DNA of 64,000 bases from Scandinavium sp002470465 (GTDB taxonomy: Bacteria > Pseudomonadota > Gammaproteobacteria > Enterobacterales > Enterobacteriaceae), in assembly GCF_040750395.1 (NCBI RefSeq), contig NZ_JBFLVD010000017.1, forward strand, positions 62,001 to 126,000. The letters are read 5' to 3'. The translations under genes were made by a program, and so were the position numbers. Every line of letters starts with the position of its first letter. Position 1 is the stretch's first letter. The notes under the pieces were generated by a model. It did no database searches, had not been told where the DNA came from, and saw only the letters and a list, made by a program, of their open reading frames with translations. Positions 1-7,240 of this stretch are shown here, one piece after another.

Positions 1-178
1 GGCCGGTCTGCTGGGTCAACGAGTTACCGTCGTATTCCACATCGTGTTCCGGCAGGATTTTAAAAGCGGTGAGTTTGACAATCTCGCCGTCCACGGTAAC
101 GCGGCTGGCGCGGATCTCACGCCCGGCAATGGCGCGGCTGACGCCGAGCTGCTGAGCGATAAACTTATCAAGTCGCAT
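1..178 (-). CDS. rsuA: 16S rRNA pseudouridine(516) synthase, N-terminal part only
   Basis: The reading frame starts with ATG at 178 and runs off the left edge of the window. The visible ~59 residues begin MRLDKFIAQQLGVSR and form an S4-like RNA-binding domain, as in RsuA, which isomerises U516 of 16S rRNA during small-subunit assembly. The catalytic pseudouridine synthase domain lies outside the window. It is divergent from radD, as in E. coli. Identification rests on the N-terminal motif and the conserved neighbour, so the family call is firm although most of the protein is unseen. Confidence 0.9.
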   Translation of the reverse strand, partial: MRLDKFIAQQLGVSRAIAGREIRASRVTVDGEIVKLTAFKILPEHDVEYDGNSLTQQTG

Positions 179-324
179 GAAGTCTGTTTAGCCTGTAAAA
201 GTGCGGTGCGGACTGACGTCCGAAATGAAGCGATATCAGCGTTCAAGTATAACGGCCCTGCTATGCCACTCAAGCGAAAAGATTCGTGGCATACTATTTG
301 CCTGTTAATGAAGATACTGAAACC

Positions 325-2082
325 ATGACCTTTACGCTTCGCCCCTATCAGCAGGAAGCGGTGGATGCCACCCTCGCCCACTTTCGTCAGCATCAGCAGC
401 CCGCCGTCATCGTTCTGCCAACCGGCGCCGGAAAAAGCCTGGTGATTGCCGAACTGGCTCGCCTGGCGCGCGGGCGTGTGTTGGTGCTTGCTCACGTGAA
501 AGAGCTGGTTGCACAAAACCATGGCAAGTATCTCGCACTGGGACTGGAGGCGGATATTTTTGCCGCCGGGCTGAAGCGCAAAGAGAGCCACGGAAAAGTC
601 GTATTTGGCAGCGTGCAGTCGGTGGCGCGCAATCTTGAACACTTTCAGGGCGAATTCTCCCTGCTGATTGTCGATGAGTGTCACCGCATCAGCGACGACA
701 ACGACAGCCAGTATCAGCAAATCCTTACCCATTTGAAAAAGGTGAACCCTCACTTACGCCTGCTGGGGCTGACCGCCACGCCTTTTCGCCTGGGCAAGGG
801 CTGGATTTACCGTTTTCATTATCACGGCATGGTGCGCGGCGACGAAAAAGCGCTGTTCCGCGACTGCATCTATGAACTGCCGCTGCGCTATATGATCAAA
901 CATGGCTATCTCACTCCGCCGGAAAGGCTGGATATGCCGGTCGTACAGTATGATTTCAGCCGGTTGCAGGTCCAAAGCAATGGCCTGTTTAGCGAAGCCG
1001 ACCTTAATAAAGAGCTGAAAAAACAGCAGCGCATCACGCCGCACATCGTCAGCCAGATTGTGGAGTTTGCCCAGAGCCGTAAAGGGGCGATGATTTTTGC
1101 CTCCACGGTAGAACACGCGAAAGAAATCACCGGCCTGCTTCCGACTCAGGACGCAGCACTTATCACCGGCGAGACGCCAACGCCTGAGCGCGATCGGCTG
1201 ATTGAAGCCTTTAAGGCGCAAAAATTCCGCTACCTGGTGAACGTCGCGGTGCTGACCACCGGGTTTGATGCGCCCCACGTCGATTTGATTGCCATTCTGC
1301 GCCCGACGGAGTCCGTCAGCCTGTATCAGCAAATTGTCGGCCGCGGCCTGCGCCTTGCTCCCGGTAAGACCGATTGCCTGATTCTGGATTACGCCGGAAA
1401 CCCGCACGACCTTTTCGCCCCTGAAATCGGCGTGCCGAAGGGCAAAAGTGACAACGTCCCCGTGCAGGTTTTTTGTCCATCGTGTGGGTTTGCCAATACT
1501 TTTTGGGGCAAAACCACCAGCGACGGTACGCTCATCGAACATTTTGGCCGTCGCTGTCAGGGCTGGCTGGAGGATGACGAAGGCCATCGCGAGCAGTGTG
1601 ATTTTCGTTTCCGTTTCAAAAATTGCCCGCAGTGCAATGCGGAAAACGACATTGCTGCCCGCCGCTGCCGGGAATGTGACACGGTGCTGGTTGACCCGGA
1701 CGACATGCTAAAAGCCGCGCTGAAGCTAAAAGACGCGCTGGTACTACGCTGCAGCGGTATGTCACTTCAGCACGGCGCAGATGAAAAAGGCCCGTGGCTG
1801 AAAATCACTTATTACGATGAAGATGGCACAGACGTCAGTGAGCGCTTCCGTCTGCAAACACCCGCGCAGAAAACGGCATTCGAGCAGTTGTTCATGCGCC
1901 CGCACACTCGCACGCCCGGCGTACCGCTGCGCTGGATAACGCCTGCCGACATCCTCGCCCAACAGGTTTTACTGCGGCATCCGGACTTTGTCGTCGCCCG
2001 TAAAAAAGGCCAGTTCTGGCAGGTGCGGGAAAAAGTCTTTGATTATGAAGGCCGCTTTCGCCGGGCGAACGAATTACGATAA
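325..2082 (+). CDS. radD: RadD (YejH), DEAD/H-box superfamily 2 ATPase of DNA repair
   Basis: The protein has 586 residues, the same length as E. coli RadD. RadD is an SF2 helicase-like ATPase that interacts with SSB and helps RecA-dependent repair of double-strand breaks. Visible motifs are Walker A (LPTGAGKS, near residue 35), the DECH box (VDECHR), motif III-like LTATPF, and the helicase C-terminal motif QIVGRGLRL. These are followed by cysteine pairs (CPSCGF, then CPQCNAEN and CRECD) that look like zinc ribbons. An in-frame ATG lies at 286, but the ATG at 325 gives MTFTLRPYQQEA, which aligns with the E. coli start, so 325 is chosen. It is transcribed away from rsuA. Confidence 0.95.
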   Translation: MTFTLRPYQQEAVDATLAHFRQHQQPAVIVLPTGAGKSLVIAELARLARGRVLVLAHVKELVAQNHGKYLALGLEADIFAAGLKRKESHGKVVFGSVQSVARNLEHFQGEFSLLIVDECHRISDDNDSQYQQILTHLKKVNPHLRLLGLTATPFRLGKGWIYRFHYHGMVRGDEKALFRDCIYELPLRYMIKHGYLTPPERLDMPVVQYDFSRLQVQSNGLFSEADLNKELKKQQRITPHIVSQIVEFAQSRKGAMIFASTVEHAKEITGLLPTQDAALITGETPTPERDRLIEAFKAQKFRYLVNVAVLTTGFDAPHVDLIAILRPTESVSLYQQIVGRGLRLAPGKTDCLILDYAGNPHDLFAPEIGVPKGKSDNVPVQVFCPSCGFANTFWGKTTSDGTLIEHFGRRCQGWLEDDEGHREQCDFRFRFKNCPQCNAENDIAARRCRECDTVLVDPDDMLKAALKLKDALVLRCSGMSLQHGADEKGPWLKITYYDEDGTDVSERFRLQTPAQKTAFEQLFMRPHTRTPGVPLRWITPADILAQQVLLRHPDFVVARKKGQFWQVREKVFDYEGRFRRANELR

Positions 2083-2087
2083 TTTTT

Positions 2088-2318
2088 TCATTTTTTGTGC
2101 ATCCGTCTTACATCAGGATGAGTTGCCGTTGCGGCTTCGTGAAAAATATCATCCAGCCAACCCGAAATCTCAACTTCTGTCAGGTCATCAGGAATAATAA
2201 CGTCATATAGTCGGGAGAATTTTCGTTCTGACATGTCAACTCGAAAGACCAGCCAGCGCCCGTCTTTACGCTGTACCCCTATGTGTCGACCAAATACATC
2301 GTAAATCAGCATCGCCAT
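2088..2318 (-). CDS. Small conserved protein, DUF7661-like
   Basis: This is a 76-residue soluble protein beginning MAMLIYDVFGRHIGVQRKDG and ending DVRRMHKK. It has no signal peptide or membrane segment. The pattern IYDVFGR...WLVFRVD...DVIIPDDLTE...WLDDIFHE resembles, from memory, small uncharacterised proteins grouped as DUF7661; function is unknown. It lies convergent to radD with only 5 bases between the stops. The upstream sequence on its own strand has a purine-rich stretch (GGAGAAATGGCG) that can act as ribosome-binding site for the ATG at 2318. E. coli has no gene here, so this is an accessory insertion between radD and rplY. I infer a real gene from the family resemblance and the good start signal. 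Confidence 0.7.
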   Translation of the reverse strand: MAMLIYDVFGRHIGVQRKDGRWLVFRVDMSERKFSRLYDVIIPDDLTEVEISGWLDDIFHEAATATHPDVRRMHKK

Positions 2319-2435
2319 TTCTCCTTTGCCAATTTCTGTAACGTTGCGCCCCGCAGACCTCCCTGAGGATCAATATCAAGACACCGTATCCGATTGCCAC
2401 CCGCTCATGGATGGCTACAAGAGGTGCAGTTTCCA

Positions 2436-2464
2436 TTGCCCCGATGTGGATTGAAGGCTATAAT
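2436..2464 (+). promoter_or_regulatory. Sigma-70 promoter of rplY
   Basis: TTGCCC at 2436-2441 and a perfect TATAAT at 2459-2464 are separated by 17 bases. Transcription would start near 2471, giving a leader of roughly 77 bases before rplY. The near-consensus elements suit a ribosomal protein gene. Confidence 0.75.
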
Positions 2465-2547
2465 GCCGCCCGCTTTTGCATGTGCAAAGCAGATCATTTG
2501 CCTGTTGCTGGGTCGCCTGTAACAGGATTACTTATAGAGAGACGTCA

Positions 2548-2832
2548 ATGTTTACTATTAACGCAGAAGTACGTAAAGAGCAGGGTAAGGGTGCGAGCCG
2601 CCGCCTGCGCGCAGCTAACAAGTTCCCGGCTATCGTTTACGGTGGCAAAGCTGCTCCAGTTGCTATCGAACTGGACCACGACAAACTGTGGAACCTGCAG
2701 AGCAAAGAAGAGTTTTATGCTGAAGTTCTGACCATTGTTGTTGATGGCAAAGAAGAGAAAGTGAAGGTTCAGGCTGTTCAGCGTCACGCGTTCAAGCCAA
2801 AACTGACTCACATCGACTTCGTTCGCGCTTAA
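2548..2832 (+). CDS. rplY: 50S ribosomal protein L25
   Basis: The protein has 94 residues beginning MFTINAEVRKEQGKGASRR and ending HIDFVRA, the exact length of E. coli L25. L25 binds 5S rRNA in the central protuberance of the large subunit. The short enterobacterial form lacks the C-terminal CTC extension found in longer homologues. An in-frame ATG at 2476 would add 24 residues unlike the family, so the ATG at 2548 is chosen. It is monocistronic, with a strong promoter upstream and a strong terminator directly downstream. Confidence 0.98.
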   Translation: MFTINAEVRKEQGKGASRRLRAANKFPAIVYGGKAAPVAIELDHDKLWNLQSKEEFYAEVLTIVVDGKEEKVKVQAVQRHAFKPKLTHIDFVRA

Positions 2833-2850
2833 TCGCTTGCAAAGTTGTGA

Positions 2851-2877
2851 AAAACCCCGCTTCGGCGGGGTTTTTTT
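2851..2877 (+). terminator. Rho-independent terminator of rplY
   Basis: A six-pair GC stem CCCCGC/GCGGGG (2855-2860 with 2865-2870) closed by a TTCG tetraloop is followed by seven T residues. An A run on the 5' side gives some terminator potential on the other strand. Confidence 0.95.
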
Positions 2878-2882
2878 ATGGC

Positions 2883-2960
2883 CTTTGTCCGGCGACGCGA
2901 CGCTTGCCAGGCCTGGCGATTTCGCCGGCAGGCGCAAGGCGAAGCCGCCACCCGGCATAA
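2883..2960. repeat. REP/BIME-type repeat
   Basis: Two partly palindromic GC-rich arms with cores resembling GCCGGGTGGCGGCTTCGCC (read on the minus strand, ending near 2958) lie between the convergent rplY and ndpA genes. This fits enterobacterial repetitive extragenic palindromes, which are common transcript ends and DNA gyrase/IHF targets. Confidence 0.7.
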
Positions 2961-2973
2961 TGCCGATATGGGC

Positions 2974-3978
2974 TTATTTTCCGCTGGTGCGGCGCATCAG
3001 CTGGTCACGCAGGTTTGGCGGCGTGCCCTTGATGGTCAGGGTGTCCGTGGCCGGATCCCAGAAAATACGTTCGCCCAGCAGCAAAGCATCAAAGTTAATG
3101 GTCAGCCCCCCGCCGCTGCCGGCATATTTGGTTAGCTGGCGCAGCGTGCTGCGATCCGCCGGGAAGCTCTCCTCCAGCTCATAGCCTTTATCAGCGGTGA
3201 ACTCGTGGAAGCTCACTTCAGAAACGCCAGAGAGCTCTTTCGACAGCGACTCCAGCTCAATCTCTTCCCCAGCCTGCAGCTGTTCGTTGCAGTAGGTGTA
3301 AACCTGCTGACGCACGTTCTGGCGCTCAGACTTGTCGAGCTGCGCTTCCGCGGTGAAATCGTCAACCGCCTGTAATAAACCGCGGTTCTGCTGTTTGGCG
3401 TTCAGGCCTTCGCTGGCCCCGAGGAAATCCATAAAGAAGTCGGCCACTTTGCGCCCGACTCGCCCTTTCAGGAAAGTCAGATAGCGGCTGGACTCCGGAT
3501 TGGTTTCCCATTCGGTCAAATCGATGCGCGCCACGATGTCCGCATGGTTGATGTCCAGATAGTGCGTGGAGCTGATATCCAGCTGTTCGTTAACGCGCAT
3601 GCTGCTCAGGTTGTTCAGCACCGCCACCAGCAGGTAATCCACCGCCAGATACTTATAGTGGCAGAACAGCACAATGCCGCCGTCGGCAAAGGGATATTTC
3701 GCCAGCTCATCGCGCAGACGCCCGGTTGCCGCACGGCTGAAGGCCAGGAAATCTTCCTCGCCTTTGCGATGCAGGCGCAGAGACTCGGCCAGCTCGCTCT
3801 CTTCGGTGAACATGCCGTAGGCTTTGTTCTTCGCGCTGTAAACGCGGTGCAGCTCGGCCATCATCTCTTCGACCGTTGCCGTCGGCTCCAGTAACGTATC
3901 GCGCAGCACCAGCTCAAGGTTTTGTTCATCACGCTTGATCATCTGATGCAGGGCAATCTGGTTGATATCCAGACTCAT
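2974..3978 (-). CDS. yejK: Nucleoid-associated protein NdpA (YejK)
   Basis: The protein has 334 residues beginning MSLDINQIALHQMIKRDEQN, one shorter than E. coli YejK. The family (NdpA/YejK) is abundant, binds DNA and associates with the nucleoid; interaction with topoisomerases has been reported for the E. coli protein. No signal peptide or membrane segment is present. It is divergent from yejL, with ~130 bases between the two starts. The TAA stop lies close to a REP element shared with rplY. Confidence 0.95.
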   Translation of the reverse strand: MSLDINQIALHQMIKRDEQNLELVLRDTLLEPTATVEEMMAELHRVYSAKNKAYGMFTEESELAESLRLHRKGEEDFLAFSRAATGRLRDELAKYPFADGGIVLFCHYKYLAVDYLLVAVLNNLSSMRVNEQLDISSTHYLDINHADIVARIDLTEWETNPESSRYLTFLKGRVGRKVADFFMDFLGASEGLNAKQQNRGLLQAVDDFTAEAQLDKSERQNVRQQVYTYCNEQLQAGEEIELESLSKELSGVSEVSFHEFTADKGYELEESFPADRSTLRQLTKYAGSGGGLTINFDALLLGERIFWDPATDTLTIKGTPPNLRDQLMRRTSGK

Positions 3979-4111
3979 GTTAAACTCTCCTTTTAGACCG
4001 GGCGGTATTCAACCACCGCAGGCGCAGCCGTGTAAAGTCGAAAAAAAGCGGAAAAAATGCTGCTGCTACGGTAATATGTTGCCCTTTCATGAACAAACAG
4101 ATTCTGGATTT

Positions 4112-4339
4112 ATGCCGCAAATCTCCCGCTACAGCGATGAACACGTTGAACAACTGCTGACTGAGCTTGCCAACGTGCTGGAAAAACACAAGGCACCGAC
4201 CGACCTTTCACTGATGGTGTTAGGCAATATGGTGACTAACCTGATTAACACAAGCGTCGCGCCAGCCCAGCGCACGGCGATTGCCCGCTCCTTTGCGCAG
4301 GCGCTGCAATCCTCAATTAGCGACGATCCGGCGCACTAA
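4112..4339 (+). CDS. yejL: UPF0352 protein YejL
   Basis: The protein has 75 residues beginning MPQISRYSDEHVEQLL, the same length as E. coli YejL. It is a small all-helical UPF0352 protein of unknown biochemical function. An in-frame ATG at 3962 would overlap the divergent yejK start and add 50 low-quality residues, so 4112 is chosen. It ends 26 bases before lapC on the same strand and is probably co-transcribed with it. Confidence 0.93.
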   Translation: MPQISRYSDEHVEQLLTELANVLEKHKAPTDLSLMVLGNMVTNLINTSVAPAQRTAIARSFAQALQSSISDDPAH

Positions 4340-4365
4340 GCACACAGGAAGACGACAAACAGTTT

Positions 4366-6126
4366 ATGGTGACTCATCGTCAGCCCTACCGCGAAAAAGT
4401 GTCTCAGATGGTCAGTTGGGGGCACTGGTTTGCCCTGTTCAACATTCTGCTGGCCTCGGTACTCGGTAGCCGTTATCTGTTTGTCGCCGACTGGCCGACG
4501 ACGCTGTCAGGCCGCGTGTACTCGTACATCAGCCTCCTCGGCCATTTCAGCTTTCTGGTTTTCGCTACCTATCTGCTGATCCTCTTCCCGCTCACGTTTG
4601 TTGTCATTTCCCAACGGCTGATGCGGTTCCTCTCCGCCATTCTTGCTACCGTGGGCATGACGCTGCTGCTTATCGACAGCGAAGTCTTTACCCGCTTCCA
4701 CCTGCACCTTAATCCGGTCGTCTGGGAGCTGGTCATTAACCCCGATCAAAACGAGATGGCCCGTGACTGGCAGCTGATGTTCATCAGCGTCCCGGTTATC
4801 TTGCTGATAGAAATGCTGTTCGCCACATGGAGCTGGCAGAAGCTGCGCAGCCTTACGCGGCGGCGTCATTATGCTCGCCCTATCGCCTGGTTTCTGTTTG
4901 CCTCGTTCGTTGCCACGCATGTGATGTATATCTGGGCCGATGCTAATTTCTATCGTCCGGTGACCATGCAGCGCGCGAATCTACCGCTCTCCTATCCGAT
5001 GACGGCGCGTAAGTTTCTGGAGAAACATGGCCTGCTTGATGCGCAGGATTACCAGCGTCGTCTGGTGGAGCAAGGCGATCCGGAAGCCGTTTCCGTTCAG
5101 TATCCGCTTAGCGATTTGCGCTATCGCGATATGGGAACAGGTCAGAACGTACTGCTAATTACAGTCGACAGCCTGAACTATTCCCGCTTTGAGAAGCAGA
5201 TGCCTGCCCTGGCAGAATTTGCGCAGCAAAACCTTAACTTTACCCAGCACATGAGTGCCGGAAACGCCGCAGACAGCGGGATTTTTGGCCTGTTCTACGG
5301 GATTTCGCCAAGCTACATGGACGGCGTGCTGTCCGCACGTATTCCGGCGGCGCTGATCACCTCCCTAAACCAGCAAGGGTATCAGCTTGGCCTGTTCTCC
5401 TCTGACGGCTTCAGCAGCCCGATGTATCGCCAGGCGCTGCTCTCAGATTTCTCGCTGCCGCCGTCAAAAACACAAAGTGATGCCGATACCGCCAGCCAGT
5501 GGATAAACTGGCTTGGCAGCTATGCGCAGGAAGAGAACCGCTGGTTCTCGTGGATTTCGCTTAACGGCACTACCCTTGATGACGGCCAGAAGCAGAACTT
5601 TAACCGCCGTTACGCCCGCGCGGCGGCGAGTGTCGATACGCAAATCTCACGCGTACTGACCGCGCTGAAAGACTCCGGCAAGCTCGATAAAACGGTGGTC
5701 ATTATTACCGGTGCACACGGCGTGCCGATGAATAAATCCGGCAGCAGTTTTGAATGGTCCCGTGAAGCGCTTCAGGTACCACTGGTTATTCACTGGCCGG
5801 GCACTCCTGCACAGAACATCACAACGCTTACCGATCATAAAGACGTGATGACGACGCTGATGCAGCGCCTGCTGCACGTCAGCACGCCGGCAAATGAATA
5901 TTCGCAGGGTCAGGATCTGTTCAGCGCCGCACGTCGTCATAACTGGGTGACGGCATCAAGCAATTCGGATCTGGCCATCACCACTCCGCAGGTGACCGTG
6001 GTGTTAAATCATAACGGCAGCTACAAAACCTGGGATCGTCAGGATCAGAGGATCGATAACGAGAAGCCGCAGCTCAGCCTGCTGCTTCAGGTACTGACCG
6101 AAGAGAAACGGTTTATCGCTAACTGA
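4366..6126 (+). CDS. lapC: LapC/PbgA (YejM), inner-membrane regulator of LPS synthesis
   Basis: The protein has 586 residues and matches E. coli YejM in length and sequence (MVTHRQPYREKVSQ...). Five hydrophobic segments occupy about residues 20-190. They are followed by a basic linker and a periplasmic alkaline-phosphatase/sulfatase-fold domain containing LLITVDSLNYSRF, SAGNAADSGIFGLFYG and LQVPLVIHWPG. The protein senses periplasmic LPS and, through LapB and FtsH, controls LpxC stability; it is essential in E. coli. The soluble domain lacks an obvious full set of metal-binding hydrolase residues, as known for the family. A weak inverted repeat (TTGATT/GAATCAA) directly follows the stop codon, just before the tRNA promoter. 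Confidence 0.97.
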   Translation: MVTHRQPYREKVSQMVSWGHWFALFNILLASVLGSRYLFVADWPTTLSGRVYSYISLLGHFSFLVFATYLLILFPLTFVVISQRLMRFLSAILATVGMTLLLIDSEVFTRFHLHLNPVVWELVINPDQNEMARDWQLMFISVPVILLIEMLFATWSWQKLRSLTRRRHYARPIAWFLFASFVATHVMYIWADANFYRPVTMQRANLPLSYPMTARKFLEKHGLLDAQDYQRRLVEQGDPEAVSVQYPLSDLRYRDMGTGQNVLLITVDSLNYSRFEKQMPALAEFAQQNLNFTQHMSAGNAADSGIFGLFYGISPSYMDGVLSARIPAALITSLNQQGYQLGLFSSDGFSSPMYRQALLSDFSLPPSKTQSDADTASQWINWLGSYAQEENRWFSWISLNGTTLDDGQKQNFNRRYARAAASVDTQISRVLTALKDSGKLDKTVVIITGAHGVPMNKSGSSFEWSREALQVPLVIHWPGTPAQNITTLTDHKDVMTTLMQRLLHVSTPANEYSQGQDLFSAARRHNWVTASSNSDLAITTPQVTVVLNHNGSYKTWDRQDQRIDNEKPQLSLLLQVLTEEKRFIAN

Positions 6127-6160
6127 TTGATTAATTTTGAATCAATTAACCCGGGTCATC

Positions 6161-6188
6161 TTGCATTCGAAACGGAAAGCGGTACTAT
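6161..6188 (+). promoter_or_regulatory. Promoter of the tRNA-Pro gene
   Basis: TTGCAT at 6161-6166 and TACTAT at 6183-6188 are separated by 16 bases and end 13 bases before the mature tRNA 5' end at 6202. Confidence 0.6.
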
Positions 6189-6201
6189 TATTCACCTGTT
6201 T

Positions 6202-6278
6202 CGGCACGTAGCGCAGCCTGGTAGCGCATCGTCATGGGGTGGCGAGGGTCGAGAGTTCGAATCTCTCCGTGCCGACCA
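6202..6278 (+). tRNA. proL: tRNA-Pro, anticodon GGG
   Basis: This 77-base cloverleaf begins CGGCACG and ends with a matching CGTGCCG acceptor strand, discriminator A and encoded CCA. The T-loop motif GTTCGAAT is present, and the anticodon GGG is at 6236-6238. It matches E. coli proL in gene position directly after lapC. The anticodon stem TCGTC/GGCGA pairs fully (with one G-T wobble), whereas the E. coli gene as I recall it has a mismatch there. Confidence 0.97.
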
Positions 6279-6293
6279 ACTTCTTCGCAATGG

Positions 6294-6319
6294 GCCAGCC
6301 TCTCCGGGTTGGCTTTTTT
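6294..6319 (+). terminator. Terminator of the tRNA-Pro transcript
   Basis: The stem GCCAGCC/GGTTGGC (6294-6300 with 6307-6313, one G-T pair) has a six-base loop and is followed by six T residues. Confidence 0.9.
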
Positions 6320-6343
6320 GTTTCTGTGGCTCAGCGAGGTTCT

Positions 6344-6442
6344 ATGCGCATTGGTATCGCTTTTCCCATTCTTTGTTTTATCGTCGCCGTCGCGTTTCTG
6401 GCATGGTTTGTTATCGGCGGATACGCTACTCCGGGCTCTTAA
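6344..6442 (+). CDS. YoaK-like small membrane protein (32 residues)
   Basis: This short frame encodes MRIGIAFPILCFIVAVAFLA followed by WFVIGGYATPGS, with one long hydrophobic helix covering about residues 4-26. From memory it is very close to the E. coli micropeptide YoaK (MRIGI..., same length, same GGYA.PG ending), a small inner-membrane protein of unknown role. A Shine-Dalgarno-like GAGGT at 6336-6340 lies just 3 bases before the ATG, a short spacing. The start codon is 24 bases beyond the tRNA terminator T-run, leaving no room for a separate promoter outside the tRNA. It may therefore depend on terminator read-through or a promoter inside the tRNA gene. It is not in this position in E. 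coli. Confidence 0.7.
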   Translation: MRIGIAFPILCFIVAVAFLAWFVIGGYATPGS

Positions 6443-6481
6443 TACTCTTCGGGCAGCGTTTGTTACGCCGTAATGCCCCTT

Positions 6482-6504
6482 CCCTGCGACACCTCGTCGC
6501 AGGG
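6482..6504. repeat. Nine-base perfect inverted repeat between the YoaK-like gene and eco
   Basis: CCCTGCGAC (6482-6490) and GTCGCAGGG (6496-6504) pair perfectly around a 5-base loop. The sequence after it (ATTCTCCCC) has no T run, so it is at best a weak terminator for the YoaK-like gene. Confidence 0.6.
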
Positions 6505-6632
6505 ATTCTCCCCCTCCTACCTTTTTCAGCATTTATCACCACTTATTATTAAAATAAGAGTAAACCTGACTTATTATTCAGCGTAATAATGATACGATCC
6601 GCCGGTTGCTAACTGGAATAAAAGGATTAACA

Positions 6633-7124
6633 GTGAAAAACAGATCGATCATTACTGCCGCTATACTCTCTCTCGCCTGCCTTTCCGCCAGCGCCACGGC
6701 GGCCACCACGCCGCTGGAAAAGGTCGCACCTTATCCGAAAGCGGAAAAAGGCATGAAGCGCCAGGTGATTACGCTGCCGGAGCAGAAAGATGAATCCGCT
6801 TACAAAGTGGAGTTTCTGATTGGTCAGACGCTGGAAGTGGACTGTAACCACCATCGCCTCGGCGCAAAACTGGAAAGCAAAACTCTGGAAGGCTGGGGCT
6901 ATAACTACTACGTAGTGGATAAGGTAAGCTCGCCGGTGTCGACCATGATGGCCTGTCCGGACGGCAAGAAAACGCAGAAATTTGTGACGGCATACCTGGG
7001 TGATGACGGAATGGTGCGCTACAACAGCAAGCTGCCGATTGTCGTTTATACCCCGGACAACGTCGATGTGAAGTACCGCATCTGGAAAGCGGAAGACGCC
7101 GTTCAGAACGCAGAACAGCGTTAA
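6633..7124 (+). CDS. eco: Ecotin, periplasmic serine protease inhibitor
   Basis: The protein has 163 residues from a GTG start at 6633, preceded by AAAGGA at good spacing. The upstream ATG at 6606 would add a non-signal extension. A signal peptide (KNRSIITAAILSLACLSASATA) is followed by the ecotin fold. The reactive-site loop VSSPVSTMMACPDGKK carries the Met-Met bond that makes ecotin inhibit trypsin-, chymotrypsin- and elastase-like proteases. The two cysteines that form the single disulfide are present (VDCNHH and MACPDG). The C-terminal dimerisation arm VDVKYRIWKAEDAV is intact. The gene stands alone upstream of convergent mqo. Confidence 0.97.
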   Translation: MKNRSIITAAILSLACLSASATAATTPLEKVAPYPKAEKGMKRQVITLPEQKDESAYKVEFLIGQTLEVDCNHHRLGAKLESKTLEGWGYNYYVVDKVSSPVSTMMACPDGKKTQKFVTAYLGDDGMVRYNSKLPIVVYTPDNVDVKYRIWKAEDAVQNAEQR

Positions 7125-7149
7125 GACGTCGTTATACCGAAGGCGCTGA

Positions 7150-7230
7150 TTGCCCGGTGGTGGCCTTGCCTTACCGGGCCTGCTAACCGTTGCGGATTGC
7201 AGGCCCGGCAAACGCAGTACTGCCGGGCAT
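7150..7230. repeat. REP/BIME pair between eco and mqo
   Basis: Two opposed REP-like arms (TGCCCGGTGGTGGCCTTGCC... ending CGGGCCTGC near 7183, and GCAGGCCCGG... ending GCCGGGCA at 7229) lie between convergent genes. They share the inverted GCAGGCCCGG/CCGGGCCTGC core. Confidence 0.75.
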
Positions 7231-7240
7231 TTACCTCAAA

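Noticed and set aside
16..753. A 245-codon minus-strand frame over rsuA/radD
   Set aside because: It lies across the divergent promoter and antisense to radD, crosses the rsuA start, and resembles no protein family.
6202..6442. tRNA-Pro as an integration site with attL/attR
   Set aside because: No duplicated tRNA 3' end and no integrase were found nearby; only the YoaK-like gene follows.
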